The notes: generated by a model from the sequence alone, not told the origin. DNA of 64,000 nt from Rhodococcoides corynebacterioides NBRC 14404 (GCF_001894765.1 NZ_BCWV01000007.1:180922-244921), one strand, 5' to 3'; counted from the first letter of the stretch, positions 16,177 through 25,683 are shown. Numbers and translations are program-made.

Positions 16177-18546
16177 CTACCGCGGGGGTGCGGTGAGGCC
16201 GGGGATCGGCGGGATGGTCACGTCCGGCGGCAACGACGGCAGCGTGAGGCCGGGCGCGGGCCGGGCCGGCGACGGACGCACGGAACCGTCCGACACGTAC
16301 AGCGTGATCGTCGAGCCGGGGATCGCCGAACCGGACGGCGACGTGCTGACCACCGTGCCCCGTCGTTCCGACGACGCGGTGGTGGCGATGGACACGCGGA
16401 ATCCGGCGGCCTGCACCTGCGACTGCGCCGACCCCTGGTTCAGTCCCACCACATCCGGGACCTGGCCGTTGGCGGACCCGCGGACGAACTTCTGATCGAC
16501 CGGGGGAAGCGAGACGTCGCCGAACTTGGTGGCCACGGGATCCATGGCGTCGAACCAGGTGCGGGCGGGCTCGTTACCGCCGAACAGGTTGCCCGATCCG
16601 CACGGGCGCAGCGGGAACGAGCAGATCTCGCTGGGCGTCGGCGAGTCGCCGTAGGTGTAGGCGGCCGCCGCGTAGCGGTTGGTGAACCCGAGGAAGCCCG
16701 AGGACCGGTGGGACTCCGTGGTCCCCGTCTTGCCGCCCATCGGCAGCGTCCATCCGACGGACGCGGCCGCGGACGCGGAGGTCCCGCCCGGCTGGTCGTC
16801 CTTGCTCATCGCGTTGGCCAGGGTGTTCGCCAACCCGGGCTCGACCACCTGCTCACAGGCCTGGTGCGTCACCGGGATTTGCTTGCCGCTGCGATCGAAG
16901 ACGCTGTCGATCGGGTTCGGCGGGCACCACTTGCCCCCGGAGGCGATGGTGGCGGCCACGTTGGACAGCTCCAACGGGTTGACGTAGGTGGGGCCGAGGG
17001 TGAAGGAGCCCAGGTTGGCCTCCTTCTGGTAGTCGGCGAGGCTCTGGTCCGTCCCCTGGCCGGCGGTGCCCGGCAGGGTGTAGGACCGCAGTCCGAGGCG
17101 GACGGCCATGTCGACGGTCGGGGTGACGCCGACCGATTCGATCAGTTTCACGAACGCGGTGTTGGGGGACTGGGCGAGAGCGTCGGTCACCGAGAGGGCC
17201 GCCGGGTAGGTGCCGGCGTTGGTGACGCAGTAGGTCGAAGGCGGGCAGCCGCGTGCACCGCCGTCACCGAGGCCCTTGACCTCGACGCGGCTGGGGACCT
17301 GGAGAACGGCCGACGTGCCGAGTCCCTTCTCCATGGCCGCCGCGGTGGTGAAGATCTTGAAGATCGATCCGGCGCCACTGCCGACCAGGGAATACGGCTG
17401 CGGCTGCACCGTCTCGTTGGCGTCGCCGTTCAGCCCGTAGCGCCGCGACGAGCCCATCGCGAGGATGCGGTGATCGTCCTGGCCCGGCGCGATCACGTTC
17501 ATCACCGTCGCGACGCCGTCGAGGTTGGGATTGCTGTTCCCGGTCAAGGCGGCGGACGTGCTGGCCTGCACCTCCGGGTCGAGCGTGGTGCGGATGAGGT
17601 ACCCGCCCTTGTCCACCTGCTCCTTGCTGATGCCGGCGTCGGCGAGGTACTGCAGGGCGTAGTCGCAGAAGAACCCGCGATCGCCGGCCGCGATGCATCC
17701 GCGCGGAAGCTGATTCGGCTCCGGCAGGACACCGAGCGGCTCGGCTTTCGCGGCCTCGATCTCCGCGGCGCGCTCGGGGATGTTCTGGATCATCGTGTCG
17801 AGCACGGTGTTGCGACGGTCCATGACGCCGTCGTAGTTCGTGTACGGGTTCAACGCGGAACTCGACTGGACCATGCCGGCCAACATGGCGGCCTGGGTGA
17901 GCGTGAGGTCGGCCGCGTCCACCCCGAAGTAGGTCCGGGCCGCGTCCTGGATGCCGTACGACGAGTTACCGAACGGCACCAGGTTGAGGTAGCGGGTGAG
18001 GATCTCGTCCTTGGTCAGTCGCTTGTCCAGCGTGAGCGCCATGCGGATCTCACGGATCTTGCGAGCGGGAGTCGTCTCGATCGCCGCCCGGCGTTCCGCG
18101 TCGGTCTTGGCGACGACGAGCAACTGGTAGTTCTTCACGTACTGCTGATCGAGCGTCGACGCGCCCTGCTCCACCTGACCACTGGTGGTGTTCGTGAGGA
18201 ACGCGCGGACGGTGCCCTGCCAGTCGACGCCGTCGTGCTCGGCGAAGCGACGATCCTCGATGGAGACGATGGCGAGCTTCATCTCGTTGGAGATGCGATC
18301 GCTCGGCACCTCGAATCGGCGCTGCTCGTACAGCCAGGCGATGGGGTTGCCCGCGGCGTCGACCATGGTGGACACCGCCGGAACCGTGCCCTCGACCAAC
18401 TCGGCGGAGACGTTGTCCACGGTGTCGGCCGCGCGGTTCGAGGCGTAGCCGAACCCACCGGCGAGCGGAAACATCACTCCGGCGAGCAAGGCACCCGCGA
18501 GGGCGCTGCACCCGGCGAGCTTGGCGACTGTTCTGGCGATCGACAC
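16177..18546 (-). CDS. ponA2: Bifunctional penicillin-binding protein PonA2 with PASTA domain
   Basis: 789 residues, class A PBP. One N-terminal membrane anchor is followed by the GT51 glycosyltransferase (EDRRFAEHDGVDWQG, ~95-110; RKIREIRMALTLDKRLTKDEIL). The transpeptidase holds SxxK as Ser394-Ile-Phe-Lys397, SPN, and KTGTTE. A single PASTA domain (PDVVGLNQGSAQSQVQAAGF) and a Pro-rich tail close it. It polymerises and cross-links peptidoglycan outside the membrane. It diverges from whiB4, as in mycobacteria. The GTG start follows a TACTCT -10 by 7 nt (leaderless). The PASTA domain could sense muropeptides or lipid II. Confidence 0.95.
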   Translation of the reverse strand: MSIARTVAKLAGCSALAGALLAGVMFPLAGGFGYASNRAADTVDNVSAELVEGTVPAVSTMVDAAGNPIAWLYEQRRFEVPSDRISNEMKLAIVSIEDRRFAEHDGVDWQGTVRAFLTNTTSGQVEQGASTLDQQYVKNYQLLVVAKTDAERRAAIETTPARKIREIRMALTLDKRLTKDEILTRYLNLVPFGNSSYGIQDAARTYFGVDAADLTLTQAAMLAGMVQSSSALNPYTNYDGVMDRRNTVLDTMIQNIPERAAEIEAAKAEPLGVLPEPNQLPRGCIAAGDRGFFCDYALQYLADAGISKEQVDKGGYLIRTTLDPEVQASTSAALTGNSNPNLDGVATVMNVIAPGQDDHRILAMGSSRRYGLNGDANETVQPQPYSLVGSGAGSIFKIFTTAAAMEKGLGTSAVLQVPSRVEVKGLGDGGARGCPPSTYCVTNAGTYPAALSVTDALAQSPNTAFVKLIESVGVTPTVDMAVRLGLRSYTLPGTAGQGTDQSLADYQKEANLGSFTLGPTYVNPLELSNVAATIASGGKWCPPNPIDSVFDRSGKQIPVTHQACEQVVEPGLANTLANAMSKDDQPGGTSASAAASVGWTLPMGGKTGTTESHRSSGFLGFTNRYAAAAYTYGDSPTPSEICSFPLRPCGSGNLFGGNEPARTWFDAMDPVATKFGDVSLPPVDQKFVRGSANGQVPDVVGLNQGSAQSQVQAAGFRVSIATTASSERRGTVVSTSPSGSAIPGSTITLYVSDGSVRPSPARPAPGLTLPSLPPDVTIPPIPGLTAPPR

Positions 18547-18672
18547 GCTGAACAGAGTACGGGTCGCCGGGCCGCGGGCCGGTGGTCTCGGCGGCAGCCC
18601 GCCCGCGTCGACCCCGTGACCTGGGCTTACGTCACAGTCCGCACGCCCGTACCAGAAATCTGACCGCCCACC

Positions 18673-18743
18673 TTGCTTCGCCGCTGGGCTGTCGCTTACA
18701 TTGATCAGGCCGTTGTGATTCAGCTAACAATCACTCCGGTTAG
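18673..18743 (+). promoter_or_regulatory. Candidate whiB4 promoter and leader inverted repeat
   Basis: TTGCTT (18673-18678) and TACATT (18697-18702) are spaced by 18 bp and would start a ~136-nt leader. An inverted repeat CTAAC (18724-18728)/GTTAG (18739-18743) lies just after the predicted start. The 298-bp divergent region with ponA2 holds no gene. Confidence 0.45.
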
Positions 18744-18844
18744 TGGGGTAGCGCTCGGGTGGGTGTGCAGCAGGTGGCGCATCACGGCAGCGGTACCGGA
18801 CACCGGCTGGTCCCGGTGTTCTCGGACGGTGAAGGGATCTTCGA

Positions 18845-19168
18845 ATGCACGCAGGAACGTCGAACTCCGCGCTCGACATCGGAGAGGCCGAAGCGCGCAT
18901 CGCGTGGGTCTCGCAGGCGCGGTGCCGGGGTGTGGACCCCGACCAGCTCTTCGTTCGCGGTGCGGCGCAGCGCAAGGCCGCCACCATCTGCCGTCACTGC
19001 CCCGTTCTGATGCAGTGCGGAGCCGACGCTCTGGACAACCGGGTCGAGTTCGGTGTCTGGGGCGGCATGACCGAGCGTCAGCGGCGCGCTCTGATCAAGC
19101 AGCACCCCGACGTCGAGTCGTGGGCCGAATTCTTCGAGGCGCAGCGTCAGCACCAGTCGGCGGTCTGA
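18845..19168 (+). CDS. whiB4: WhiB-family iron-sulphur regulator WhiB4
   Basis: 107 residues. Four cysteines at 27, 49, 52 and 58 (C-x21-C-x2-C-x5-C) should ligate a 4Fe-4S cluster. The WhiB signature GVWGGMTERQRR follows, and then the basic C-terminal part expected to contact DNA. Divergence from ponA2 identifies it as the WhiB4 orthologue, which in M. tuberculosis is an O2/NO-sensitive redox regulator. GAAGGGA (18831-18837) is the ribosome-binding site 7 nt before the ATG. A terminator hairpin lies 24 nt after the stop. Confidence 0.93.
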   Translation: MHAGTSNSALDIGEAEARIAWVSQARCRGVDPDQLFVRGAAQRKAATICRHCPVLMQCGADALDNRVEFGVWGGMTERQRRALIKQHPDVESWAEFFEAQRQHQSAV

Positions 19169-19192
19169 CTCCGCATCCGACGCACGCTTGTC

Positions 19193-19228
19193 CTGTCCCA
19201 CCGCGATGTCCGAATTGCGGTGGGACAG
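19193..19228 (+). terminator. Terminator after whiB4
   Basis: CTGTCCCACCGC (19193-19204) pairs perfectly with GCGGTGGGACAG (19217-19228) around a 12-nt loop, followed by TTCACT. Confidence 0.8.
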
Positions 19229-19774
19229 TTCACTATCGGCCACCATGTTGCGGGTCCGCCGGAGCATGAATTCTCGGTGAACGGACGACGGACGGGTGGG
19301 GCCGGTATCGCCGTCCCGCCGCGACGGTGTCGTCCGATCCGTCCCGATTCGTCGTCACGCGGTCTCGTGCTCTCGCCCGCCGGTCCGTCCCGTTCGCCCG
19401 ATCCTCGTCGGTCCGCCGAGCGGGATCACCTCGCCGCCTCCCGACGCCTCGTGGCCCCGTCACCTGCGGTGATGCCCTGTCGACGCCGTCGCCCGCCACT
19501 AGACGCGCCGCCGACAGCCCGCCCGCTCCATCGCCCGCGGACCGCTCGTTCCGGTCCCGTGTCCCCGGTCCGTCCCGCCGCCGTTCCGTCGCCCGGCGGA
19601 CACCTCGCCGTCGATTGACACGCGCCCCGGCCCCACCGAGACTTCCGTCGGCACAGCGACTTTCGACTACCTCACCTCTGACGAGACGGTCTGTTTCGCC
19701 GTGCCCGGAGCTCGACGGCTCCGCATTCGTCGGCCCGACACCCGGGCTCGACCTCGACGCGGCAAAGGACTGGC
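19229..19774 (+). other. 546-bp non-coding stretch, C/T-rich on the top strand
   Basis: No convincing gene. The top strand from about 19300 to 19700 is unusually rich in C and T with few purine runs, dominated by CCGTCC, CGCCG and TCGTC words. TTGACA, a perfect -35, stands at 19615-19620, but no good -10 follows at 17-18 bp. The stretch may be a long leader of the secreted-protein pair, or a Rho-loading (C-rich, G-poor) region; neither is shown. Confidence 0.4.
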
Positions 19775-20434
19775 ATGAAGCTCAACAGGATGGCGGCGGT
19801 CGCCGCCATGACGATCGTGGCTCTGGGCGGGGCGTCGGCCACCGCGTACGCGAACCCGACGGCACCCGAGGTGCACTGGAACGCGGTGGCCGCCGGCACC
19901 GGCGTCCTGGTGACGACGGACTCGGGCACCCTGAGCACCGAGAACAACCACCTCGTGGTGCGCGACGCCGCCGGTGTCGTCGTCGACTCCGTTCCGCTCG
20001 GACTGGCGCTGGACGGCGTGGTCCACCCCGTCTCCGCGCAGGTGGACGGCAACACCGCCACCCTCGCCGTCGACGCCGCGGCGCCGACCACCCCGGTCTA
20101 CGACCTCCCCGGCACCGTGCCGGTCGACCTCCCGGCCGCCGTCGCCGGCGTCAAGGACAACATCGCGCTCAGCGCCTCGGTGGGCGGATTCCTCGGTGCC
20201 GCCAGCGGTCTGGTCGGCGGCTGCCTCCTCGGCGCCACCGCGGCCGGCGTCGTGTCGGCACCCGTGGCGCTCCTCTTCGGAGCGGGCCCGCTCGCCGGCT
20301 GCATCGGCGGCGCGGTGCTGCTCGGCTCGGGCGCGTCCCTGGCGGGCACGGCGATCGGCGGTCTCGGTGCGGTCGCGGGCAACGCTCAGCAGTTCGTGAC
20401 GCTGCTGCAGGCGCCGCCGGCTCCGAAGAAGTAG
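19775..20434 (+). CDS. Secreted/envelope protein with glycine-zipper C-terminal region
   Basis: 219 residues. A clear Sec signal peptide (MKLNRMAAVAAMTIVALGGASATAYA, cleavage near 26) leads into a ~110-residue beta-type domain. A hydrophobic region rich in Gly, Ala and Leu (about 125-205, with repeats like GGFLGAASGLVGGCLL and GGAVLLGSGASLAGTAIGG) has glycine-zipper character and could insert in a membrane. Two cysteines sit in that region. AAAGGA precedes the ATG. It ends 5 bp before a secreted protease. I do not recognise a characterised family; similar Ala-rich secreted proteins occur in Rhodococcus. Confidence 0.7.
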   Translation: MKLNRMAAVAAMTIVALGGASATAYANPTAPEVHWNAVAAGTGVLVTTDSGTLSTENNHLVVRDAAGVVVDSVPLGLALDGVVHPVSAQVDGNTATLAVDAAAPTTPVYDLPGTVPVDLPAAVAGVKDNIALSASVGGFLGAASGLVGGCLLGATAAGVVSAPVALLFGAGPLAGCIGGAVLLGSGASLAGTAIGGLGAVAGNAQQFVTLLQAPPAPKK

Positions 20435-20439
20435 GCATC

Positions 20440-21111
20440 GTGCGAGCGCGTCACGTCGCTGCGTCGGCCCTCGTGCTCGCCGGTCTCGTGGTCGGCGGCG
20501 GAGGCATCGCCTCCGCTGCCGACCCGGTGCCCGTCGGCGGCGGGTCCCCCGTGGTGGTCGCCGACCGATCCATCTGCACGGTGACGGTCGTGGGAACGGA
20601 CGACGCGGGCCGGAGCGTCGGACTCACCGCGGGCCACTGCGGTGATCCCGGCGACGCGGTGACGCCGGAGTTCGAGCGGGATCGCGTGATCGGACACATC
20701 GTGCGGGTCCTGCCCGACTACGACACCGCCGTCATCGAGTTCGACGCCGGAGAGACGCTCCCCGTCACGACGATCGGCGAGACCACCATCACTCGGGTGG
20801 GTGCCCCGCCGTCGTTCGCCGACGCGGTGTGCAAGCAGGGACGGTCGACGGGCCGCACGTGCGGACTCACCGTCGGCGACGTGCTCGGCACGCAGCAGGC
20901 CTTCTCGGCTCTCTGTGTCGGGCAGGGTGATTCGGGTGCGCCGGTGGTCGAGGGGGACGCCGTGATCGGCATGGTGAACGCCTACCTCGGCGTGCCCTGC
21001 GTCGGCCCGGCGGTGGTCACCACCATGGAGTCGATCGTGCGCGAGGTCACTCGGACCGGCGGCGCGGGCGCAGGATTCCGGCCGGTCGATCAGGCCGTTC
21101 CGGTGAGCTGA
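20440..21111 (+). CDS. Secreted trypsin-like (S1) serine protease
   Basis: 223 residues from GTG 20440. A Sec signal peptide ([20 protein letters not shown]) precedes a compact chymotrypsin fold: His in GLTAGHCGD, Asp in DYDTAVIEF, Ser in [10 protein letters not shown]. Cysteines flank these (SICTV with [14 protein letters not shown] with SALCVG), as in secreted actinobacterial S1 proteases of the alpha-lytic/streptogrisin kind, but no long pro-domain is present. The gene starts 5 bp after the glycine-zipper protein, so the two are very likely co-expressed, perhaps as protease and partner. Its 3' end overlaps the convergent ATPase gene by 22 bp. Confidence 0.85.
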   Translation: MRARHVAASALVLAGLVVGGGGIASAADPVPVGGGSPVVVADRSICTVTVVGTDDAGRSVGLTAGHCGDPGDAVTPEFERDRVIGHIVRVLPDYDTAVIEFDAGETLPVTTIGETTITRVGAPPSFADAVCKQGRSTGRTCGLTVGDVLGTQQAFSALCVGQGDSGAPVVEGDAVIGMVNAYLGVPCVGPAVVTTMESIVREVTRTGGAGAGFRPVDQAVPVS

Positions 21112-22214
21112 TCGCCCACGGCGCGCAGGGCGGTCAGGTCCGAGACCTCGAACGGCAACGACGGCACACCCACCATCGGCACCCGCGGATGGGCCGCGGT
21201 GAAGCGGCGCAGCAAGGCCAGTTCGCGGGTGGCCGTGCGGGCCCGATCGGCATGTACGCGCAGGATCCCGGCGGCGAGCTCGTCGTCGGGATCGCCGGAG
21301 CCGGAGACCGTGTCCGCCGCGCTCGACGCGTGATCCGGGGACAGCGAGCTCAGCGTCGGGTGCGTTCGGTTGAGCACCAGGCCGGCCAGGGGCATCCCGT
21401 CGGCGCTGAGGCGGTCGACGAAGAACGACGCCTCTCGCAGGGCATCCGGCTCGGCCGCCGCGACCACCACGAAATGGGTGCCCTCGTGGCGGAGCAGCTC
21501 GTACGTGTGGCGTGCGCGTTCGCGGAAGCCACCGAACATCGAGTCGAGCGACTGCACGAACGCCGAAGCGTCCGACAGCATCTGAGAGCCGACGATGGAC
21601 GAGACGCCCCGCATCGCCAGCCCGACGGCGCCGGTGACGACGCGGCCGATACCCCGCCCGGGGGCCATCAGCAGTTTGATCATGCGGCCGTCGAGGAACG
21701 AGCCGAGCCGCTGAGGTGCGTCGAGGAAATCGAGGGCGTTACGGGACGGCGGGGTGTCGACCACCACCAGGTCCCACTCGCCGTCGGCGGCCAACTGCCC
21801 CAACTTCTCCATCGCCATGTACTCCTGCGTGCCGGAGAACGACGACGCCACGGTTTGGTAGAAGGAATTGTTCAGGATCTGCTGGGCCTTCTCCGGCGTC
21901 GAGTGTTCGATCACCATCTCGTCGAACGTGCGCCGCATGTTCAGCATCATCGCGTGCAGTTCGCCCGTGGCCTCGGGGCCCAGCGCGACGGGCTGCGGGC
22001 TGTTGTCGAGCTCGCCCACCCCGAGTGCCTGTGCGAGCCGTCGGGCCGGATCGATGGTGAGCACCACCACCTTTCGGCCGCTTTCGGCGGCGCGCAGGGC
22101 CATCGACGCGGCCGTCGTCGTCTTGCCGACGCCGCCGGAACCGCAGCACACCACGATGCGCGAGGCGGGGTTCTCGAGAATGGACGCGACGTCGAGAGTG
22201 GGCACGGTGGCCAT
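21090..22214 (-). CDS. ArsA/Get3-family ATPase (Rv3680-type)
   Basis: 374 residues. The deviant P-loop [15 protein letters not shown] is at ~24-38, the switch regions are [11 protein letters not shown] and [16 protein letters not shown], and later segments match Get3-like ATPases. No arsenite-binding cysteine triad is obvious. In mycobacteria the adjacent Rv3679-Rv3680 pair forms a complex implicated in metabolic and nitrosative stress tolerance. Here too it directly follows the first ATPase, with stop and start sharing one base (TGATG). Cytoplasmic, possibly handling membrane-protein targeting. Confidence 0.88.
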   Translation of the reverse strand: MATVPTLDVASILENPASRIVVCCGSGGVGKTTTAASMALRAAESGRKVVVLTIDPARRLAQALGVGELDNSPQPVALGPEATGELHAMMLNMRRTFDEMVIEHSTPEKAQQILNNSFYQTVASSFSGTQEYMAMEKLGQLAADGEWDLVVVDTPPSRNALDFLDAPQRLGSFLDGRMIKLLMAPGRGIGRVVTGAVGLAMRGVSSIVGSQMLSDASAFVQSLDSMFGGFRERARHTYELLRHEGTHFVVVAAAEPDALREASFFVDRLSADGMPLAGLVLNRTHPTLSSLSPDHASSAADTVSGSGDPDDELAAGILRVHADRARTATRELALLRRFTAAHPRVPMVGVPSLPFEVSDLTALRAVGDQLTGTA

Positions 22215-23251
22215 CAGCGGACTCCCTGTTCGGTCAAGTGAGCAGCCAGTTCGTACAGACCGCCGAGATCCATCCCGTCGGGCAGCGTGGGCAGCACCAG
22301 CCGCGCCGCCGGCAGCGTCTCGAGCCGGCGCGCGCTCTCCCGCTGCGTGCGCACGGTCGCGGCGTGCTCGATGGATTCGGTCAGCAATCCGGCGAAGTCG
22401 TCCTCGGACAACGTGATTCCCGCCCCGGCGAGCACGCGCTGCACCGCGGCGGAATCGATGACACCGTCGGCGGCCTCGTCCAACACCGCGTCCGGCAGGT
22501 ACGACGCGGTACTCCGGTTGACCACGACGGTGCCCAGCCGTAGGTCGGCCGCGGCGAGTTCGGCTGCGGCGTCGGCGGTTTCCTGCACGGGCAGGGCCTC
22601 GAGCAGCGTCACCAGGTGCACCACGGTCTGCTCGGAGTGCAGCAGGCGCACCACGCCTTCGCTCTGCGACCGCACCGGCCCGCTCTTCGCCAGATCCCGC
22701 ATGGCCGTGGTGACGTCGAGAAAGCTGCCGATCCGGCCCGTCGGGGGCGAGTCGACCACGATCTCGTCGTAGAGCGGGCGACCGTCCTTGCTCGTCGCGA
22801 CCGCGCGCTCCTTCACCTTGCCGGTGAGCAGCACGTCGCGAAGCCCCGGCGCGATCGTCGTGGCGAACTCGATCGCCCCGACTCGCCGCATCGCACGCCC
22901 CGCAAAACCGAGGTTGTAGAACATGTCGAGGTACTCGAGGAACGCGGTCTCGATGTCGACGGCCAGGGCGTACACCTCGCCGCCGCCCTCCGCGGACGCG
23001 ACCTTGGTGTCGACGGGCGGCAGCGGCGGGACATCGAAGAGTTGCGCGATGCCCTGGCGGCCCTCCACCTCGACCAGCAGGACCTTTCGGCCGCCCGCGG
23101 CGAGAGCGAGGGCCAACGCGGCCGCGACGGTCGACTTCCCGGTGCCACCCTTGCCGGAGACGAAGTGCAGACGCGCCCGCGCCGCCTCGGGTGGCCAGCC
23201 GGTGGACTCGTGCGTCGCCGGGTTCTCGGGAATGTCGGGCTCGTCGGACAC
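22214..23251 (-). CDS. ArsA/Get3-family ATPase (Rv3679-type)
   Basis: 345 residues from GTG 23251. Walker A is [17 protein letters not shown] (~27-43), with [15 protein letters not shown] and [17 protein letters not shown] as switch regions. The chosen GTG lies ~10 nt after a TATAGG -10 in the short divergent gap. A longer frame starting at 23317 would overlap the small gene on the other strand and is less likely. It works with the following ATPase as a pair (the two chains differ in P-loop details). Putative heteromeric tail-anchored-protein or anion-type ATPase; the client is unknown. Confidence 0.88.
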   Translation of the reverse strand: MSDEPDIPENPATHESTGWPPEAARARLHFVSGKGGTGKSTVAAALALALAAGGRKVLLVEVEGRQGIAQLFDVPPLPPVDTKVASAEGGGEVYALAVDIETAFLEYLDMFYNLGFAGRAMRRVGAIEFATTIAPGLRDVLLTGKVKERAVATSKDGRPLYDEIVVDSPPTGRIGSFLDVTTAMRDLAKSGPVRSQSEGVVRLLHSEQTVVHLVTLLEALPVQETADAAAELAAADLRLGTVVVNRSTASYLPDAVLDEAADGVIDSAAVQRVLAGAGITLSEDDFAGLLTESIEHAATVRTQRESARRLETLPAARLVLPTLPDGMDLGGLYELAAHLTEQGVR

Positions 23252-23307
23252 ATCGCCGAGCCTATAGAAAGTCCGGTTGGTGAGGGTCTTCGCTAGGGTT
23301 TGCACCC

Positions 23308-23472
23308 ATGAGCGCATCGACGACGTGGGAATACCTCACCGCACCTCTTCTGATCCACAACACCAAGACCATTCTCGACAACTTCGGATCCCAGGGCTGG
23401 GAACTGGTCACGGTGACCCCCGGGCCCACCGGCGAGCAGCTCGTGGCCTACTTCAAGCGTCCCGTCGGCTGA
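23308..23472 (+). CDS. Small DUF4177-like protein
   Basis: 54 residues (MSASTTWEYLTAPLLIHNTK ... GWELVTVTPGPTGEQLVAYFKRPVG). The WEY...GWELV...YFKRP pattern is that of the short DUF4177 proteins, and a gene of this size occupies the same place next to Rv3678c in M. tuberculosis. TAGGGT (23294-23299) ends 8 nt before the ATG, so the mRNA is probably leaderless. The stop shares a base with the RidA start, so the two are co-translated. Function unknown. Confidence 0.85.
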   Translation: MSASTTWEYLTAPLLIHNTKTILDNFGSQGWELVTVTPGPTGEQLVAYFKRPVG

Positions 23473-23927
23473 TGATCCGCGAGCGCCTGGCCGAGCTCGG
23501 CCTGACCCTGCCGCCGGTCGTGCCGCCGGTGGCGTCCTACGTCCCGGCCGTGCGCAGCGGCAACCACGTCTTCACGTCCGGGCAGCTGCCGATGGTGGAC
23601 GGCGCTCTCCACGCGACGGGCAAGGTCGGCGCCGAGGTCGATCCCGAGGTCGCGACGGAGGCCGCCCGACTCTGCGCGTTGAACGCGCTCGCCGCGATCG
23701 ACGCGCTGGTCGGTCTCGAGTTGATCACCCGCGTGGTCAAGGTGGTCGGATTCGTCGCCTCCGCACCGGGTTTCACCGGACAACCCGGCGTGATCAACGG
23801 CGCCTCCCACCTGCTCGGTGACGTCTTCGGCGACGCCGGTGTCCACGCCCGATCCGCGGTCGGTGTCGCCGAACTGCCGCTCGGCGCCCCCGTCGAGGTG
23901 GAGTTGATCGTCGAGGTGCGGACCTAG
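23472..23927 (+). CDS. RidA-family protein (Rv3678c-type)
   Basis: 151 residues. The YjgF/YER057c/UK114 fold is visible: GNHVFTSGQLPM, AARLCALNALAAID, VVKVVGFVASAPGFTGQPGVINGAS and a C-terminal VGVAELPLGAPVEVELIVEV. RidA proteins hydrolyse reactive enamine/imine intermediates from PLP enzymes, using a conserved Arg in the active site. The Arg of the classic motif (GxARxAV) appears here as HARSAVGVAELP. The start, ATG 23472, overlaps the previous stop; the frame upstream is a shadow of the small gene. Convergent with the Gfo/Idh gene, overlapping by 4 bp. Confidence 0.9.
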   Translation: MIRERLAELGLTLPPVVPPVASYVPAVRSGNHVFTSGQLPMVDGALHATGKVGAEVDPEVATEAARLCALNALAAIDALVGLELITRVVKVVGFVASAPGFTGQPGVINGASHLLGDVFGDAGVHARSAVGVAELPLGAPVEVELIVEVRT

Positions 23928-24799
23928 CCGCCCTGCTCGGTGAGCCGCGCGGTCACCTGCGCCAGGACGCGCTGCAGGTGCAGGCCGCGGTGCACCGAGC
24001 ACTCGTGCGGCACTCCGAGCCGCACCGACGCCAGGAACTCGTCGAGCAACACCGCGTAGCACCGGTCCGGCGGGGTGGTGCGCTCCTGCAGCTCCACCAG
24101 CCCGTCGGGCCCGCTCGCGGACACACGCAGCACGGACGGCCGCACGGGCGTTCGCATGGACAGCGTCACCTGGCTCACCCGGCCGTCGTGGTCGAGCGTG
24201 ATCGCCCACGTGTCGGAGTCGACGTCACGACGCGCGAAGGGCACGTCGGTGACCGGGCCCAGCACGGCCTCCACCAGATCGACGACGTGCGGACCGACAT
24301 CCATCAGCGCGCCGCCGTCGTGACGCCAGGTCGAGCCGGCGTACTCACCGCCCAGCAACGCCCCGGACAGCCACGTCGCGGTGACCCTGGCCGTCCGGTG
24401 CGCGCGGACCGCGCGAAGGAACTCGCGCGTCTCCTCGGCGAAGCGACGCGTCAGCGTCACCATCGAGCCCACGCCGGCCCGATCCACGGCTGCCGCCAGC
24501 CGCTCGGCGTCGTCGACCGTCCCGGCGATCGGCTTGTCCAGCAACACGTGTCGGCCCGCTTCCGCCGCCCGCACCGCCAGGTCCGCCTGGACCTCGGGCG
24601 GCACGGCGAACGCCACTGCGTCGACCGAGTCGATGAGCGCGTCGACCGAGTCGACGATCGGCACCCCCGGTGCCACCTCCGCCGCGGCCTCCGGGCGGCG
24701 CGCCCAGATGCCGACGAAGTCGACGCCGTCGTGTGCCGTGAGGGCGGGAACGGCGGCCTGGCGCGCCCAAGGGCCGGCGCCGACGAGTCCGATACGCAC
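23924..24799 (-). CDS. Gfo/Idh/MocA-family oxidoreductase
   Basis: 291 residues. An N-terminal Rossmann fold (VRIGLVGAGPWARQAAVPAL), the family EKP-like motif as VLLDKPIAGTVDDAERL (~residues 86-102) and a C-terminal alpha/beta domain containing GGALMDVGPHVVDL define the family. It uses NAD(P) to oxidise or reduce sugars, inositols or related compounds. GTG 24799 is preferred because GAGGAGAG precedes it closely; an in-frame start 30 nt upstream would bury this site. It is an insertion relative to the M. tuberculosis order (absent between the Rv3677c and Rv3678c equivalents as I recall them). Confidence 0.85.
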   Translation of the reverse strand: MRIGLVGAGPWARQAAVPALTAHDGVDFVGIWARRPEAAAEVAPGVPIVDSVDALIDSVDAVAFAVPPEVQADLAVRAAEAGRHVLLDKPIAGTVDDAERLAAAVDRAGVGSMVTLTRRFAEETREFLRAVRAHRTARVTATWLSGALLGGEYAGSTWRHDGGALMDVGPHVVDLVEAVLGPVTDVPFARRDVDSDTWAITLDHDGRVSQVTLSMRTPVRPSVLRVSASGPDGLVELQERTTPPDRCYAVLLDEFLASVRLGVPHECSVHRGLHLQRVLAQVTARLTEQGG

Positions 24800-24867
24800 G
24801 GTTCTCTCCTCGTTCTTCTCGAGCTGCACCCCGACTGTGCCGATCCGGGGTGTGGTTGGGTGGAATC

Positions 24868-25650
24868 ATGGCCGGTCTCGCGCATCCCGCCTACGGGCAA
24901 CTCCGCCGGGTGACACCCACGGCGTCGGTACTGCTGGCGAACAACCCCGGCAAGATGACCCTCGACGGGACGAACACCTGGATTCTGCGCGCACCGGGCG
25001 AGGACCGGTGCGTGGTGGTCGATCCGGGACCGCGCAGCCGCGCCCACGTCGACGCCGTCGCCGCGTGCGGACCCGTCGCCCTCGTGCTCGTCACCCACCG
25101 CCACCACGATCACACCGGCGGCATCGCCCGGCTGCACCGCCTGACTCGCGCGCCCGTACGCGCCGTGACCTCCACCTACCTTCGCGGCGACGCCGCACCG
25201 CTCGAAGACGGCGAGGTGATCACCGCGGCCGGATTGGACCTCACCGTCGTCGCCACGCCCGGTCACACCGCCGACTCGGTGAGCTTCCTGTTGCCCGACG
25301 CCGTCCTCACCGGTGACACCGTGCTGGGCAGCGGGACCTCGGTGCTCGACGGGAAGGACGGGAGCCTCGGCGACTATCTCGCCTCCCTCGACCGGCTCGA
25401 ACAACTGGGGGAGGGGCGAGCCGTCCTGCCCGGCCATGGACCCGACCATCCCGACACCGCCGTGCTCGCTCGCGCCTACCGCGCGCACCGCGAACAGCGG
25501 TTGGACCAGGTACGTGGGGCCCTGGACGTCCTCGGTGCGGACGCGTCGGCACGGGCCGTGGTACGCCACGTCTACGCGGACGTCGACAAGCGGCTGTGGC
25601 CGGCGGCCCGGATGTCGGTCAAGGCGCAGCTGGAGTACCTGCGCAGCTGA
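24868..25650 (+). CDS. MBL-fold metallo-hydrolase (Rv3677c-type)
   Basis: 260 residues. The zinc motif THRHHDHTGG (~70-79) and the later ligands HT in VVATPGHTADS, GDTVLGSG and PGHG are all present. A C-terminal helical domain of LACTB2 type (REQRLDQVRGAL ... VKAQLEYLRS) follows. LACTB2-like enzymes include RNases and thioesterases; the true substrate is unknown. ATG 24868 fits the family start (MAGLAHPAYGQLRRV). Convergent with crp. Confidence 0.88.
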   Translation: MAGLAHPAYGQLRRVTPTASVLLANNPGKMTLDGTNTWILRAPGEDRCVVVDPGPRSRAHVDAVAACGPVALVLVTHRHHDHTGGIARLHRLTRAPVRAVTSTYLRGDAAPLEDGEVITAAGLDLTVVATPGHTADSVSFLLPDAVLTGDTVLGSGTSVLDGKDGSLGDYLASLDRLEQLGEGRAVLPGHGPDHPDTAVLARAYRAHREQRLDQVRGALDVLGADASARAVVRHVYADVDKRLWPAARMSVKAQLEYLRS

Positions 25651-25683
25651 CCGCTGTCGTCATCGGGCGCGACTGTCGGGCTT

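Noticed and set aside
18715..18735. TGTGA and TCAC half-sites upstream of whiB4
   Set aside because: They are separated by 12 bases, not the 6 needed for a CRP dimer.
19327..20439. A long frame running into the secreted protease
   Set aside because: It crosses the glycine-zipper gene in another frame and is Arg-rich noise; the protease has its own signal peptide at GTG 20440.
23251..23317. Extension of the first ArsA-like ATPase to ATG 23317
   Set aside because: It would overlap the small divergent gene and both short promoters; the extra residues do not resemble the family.
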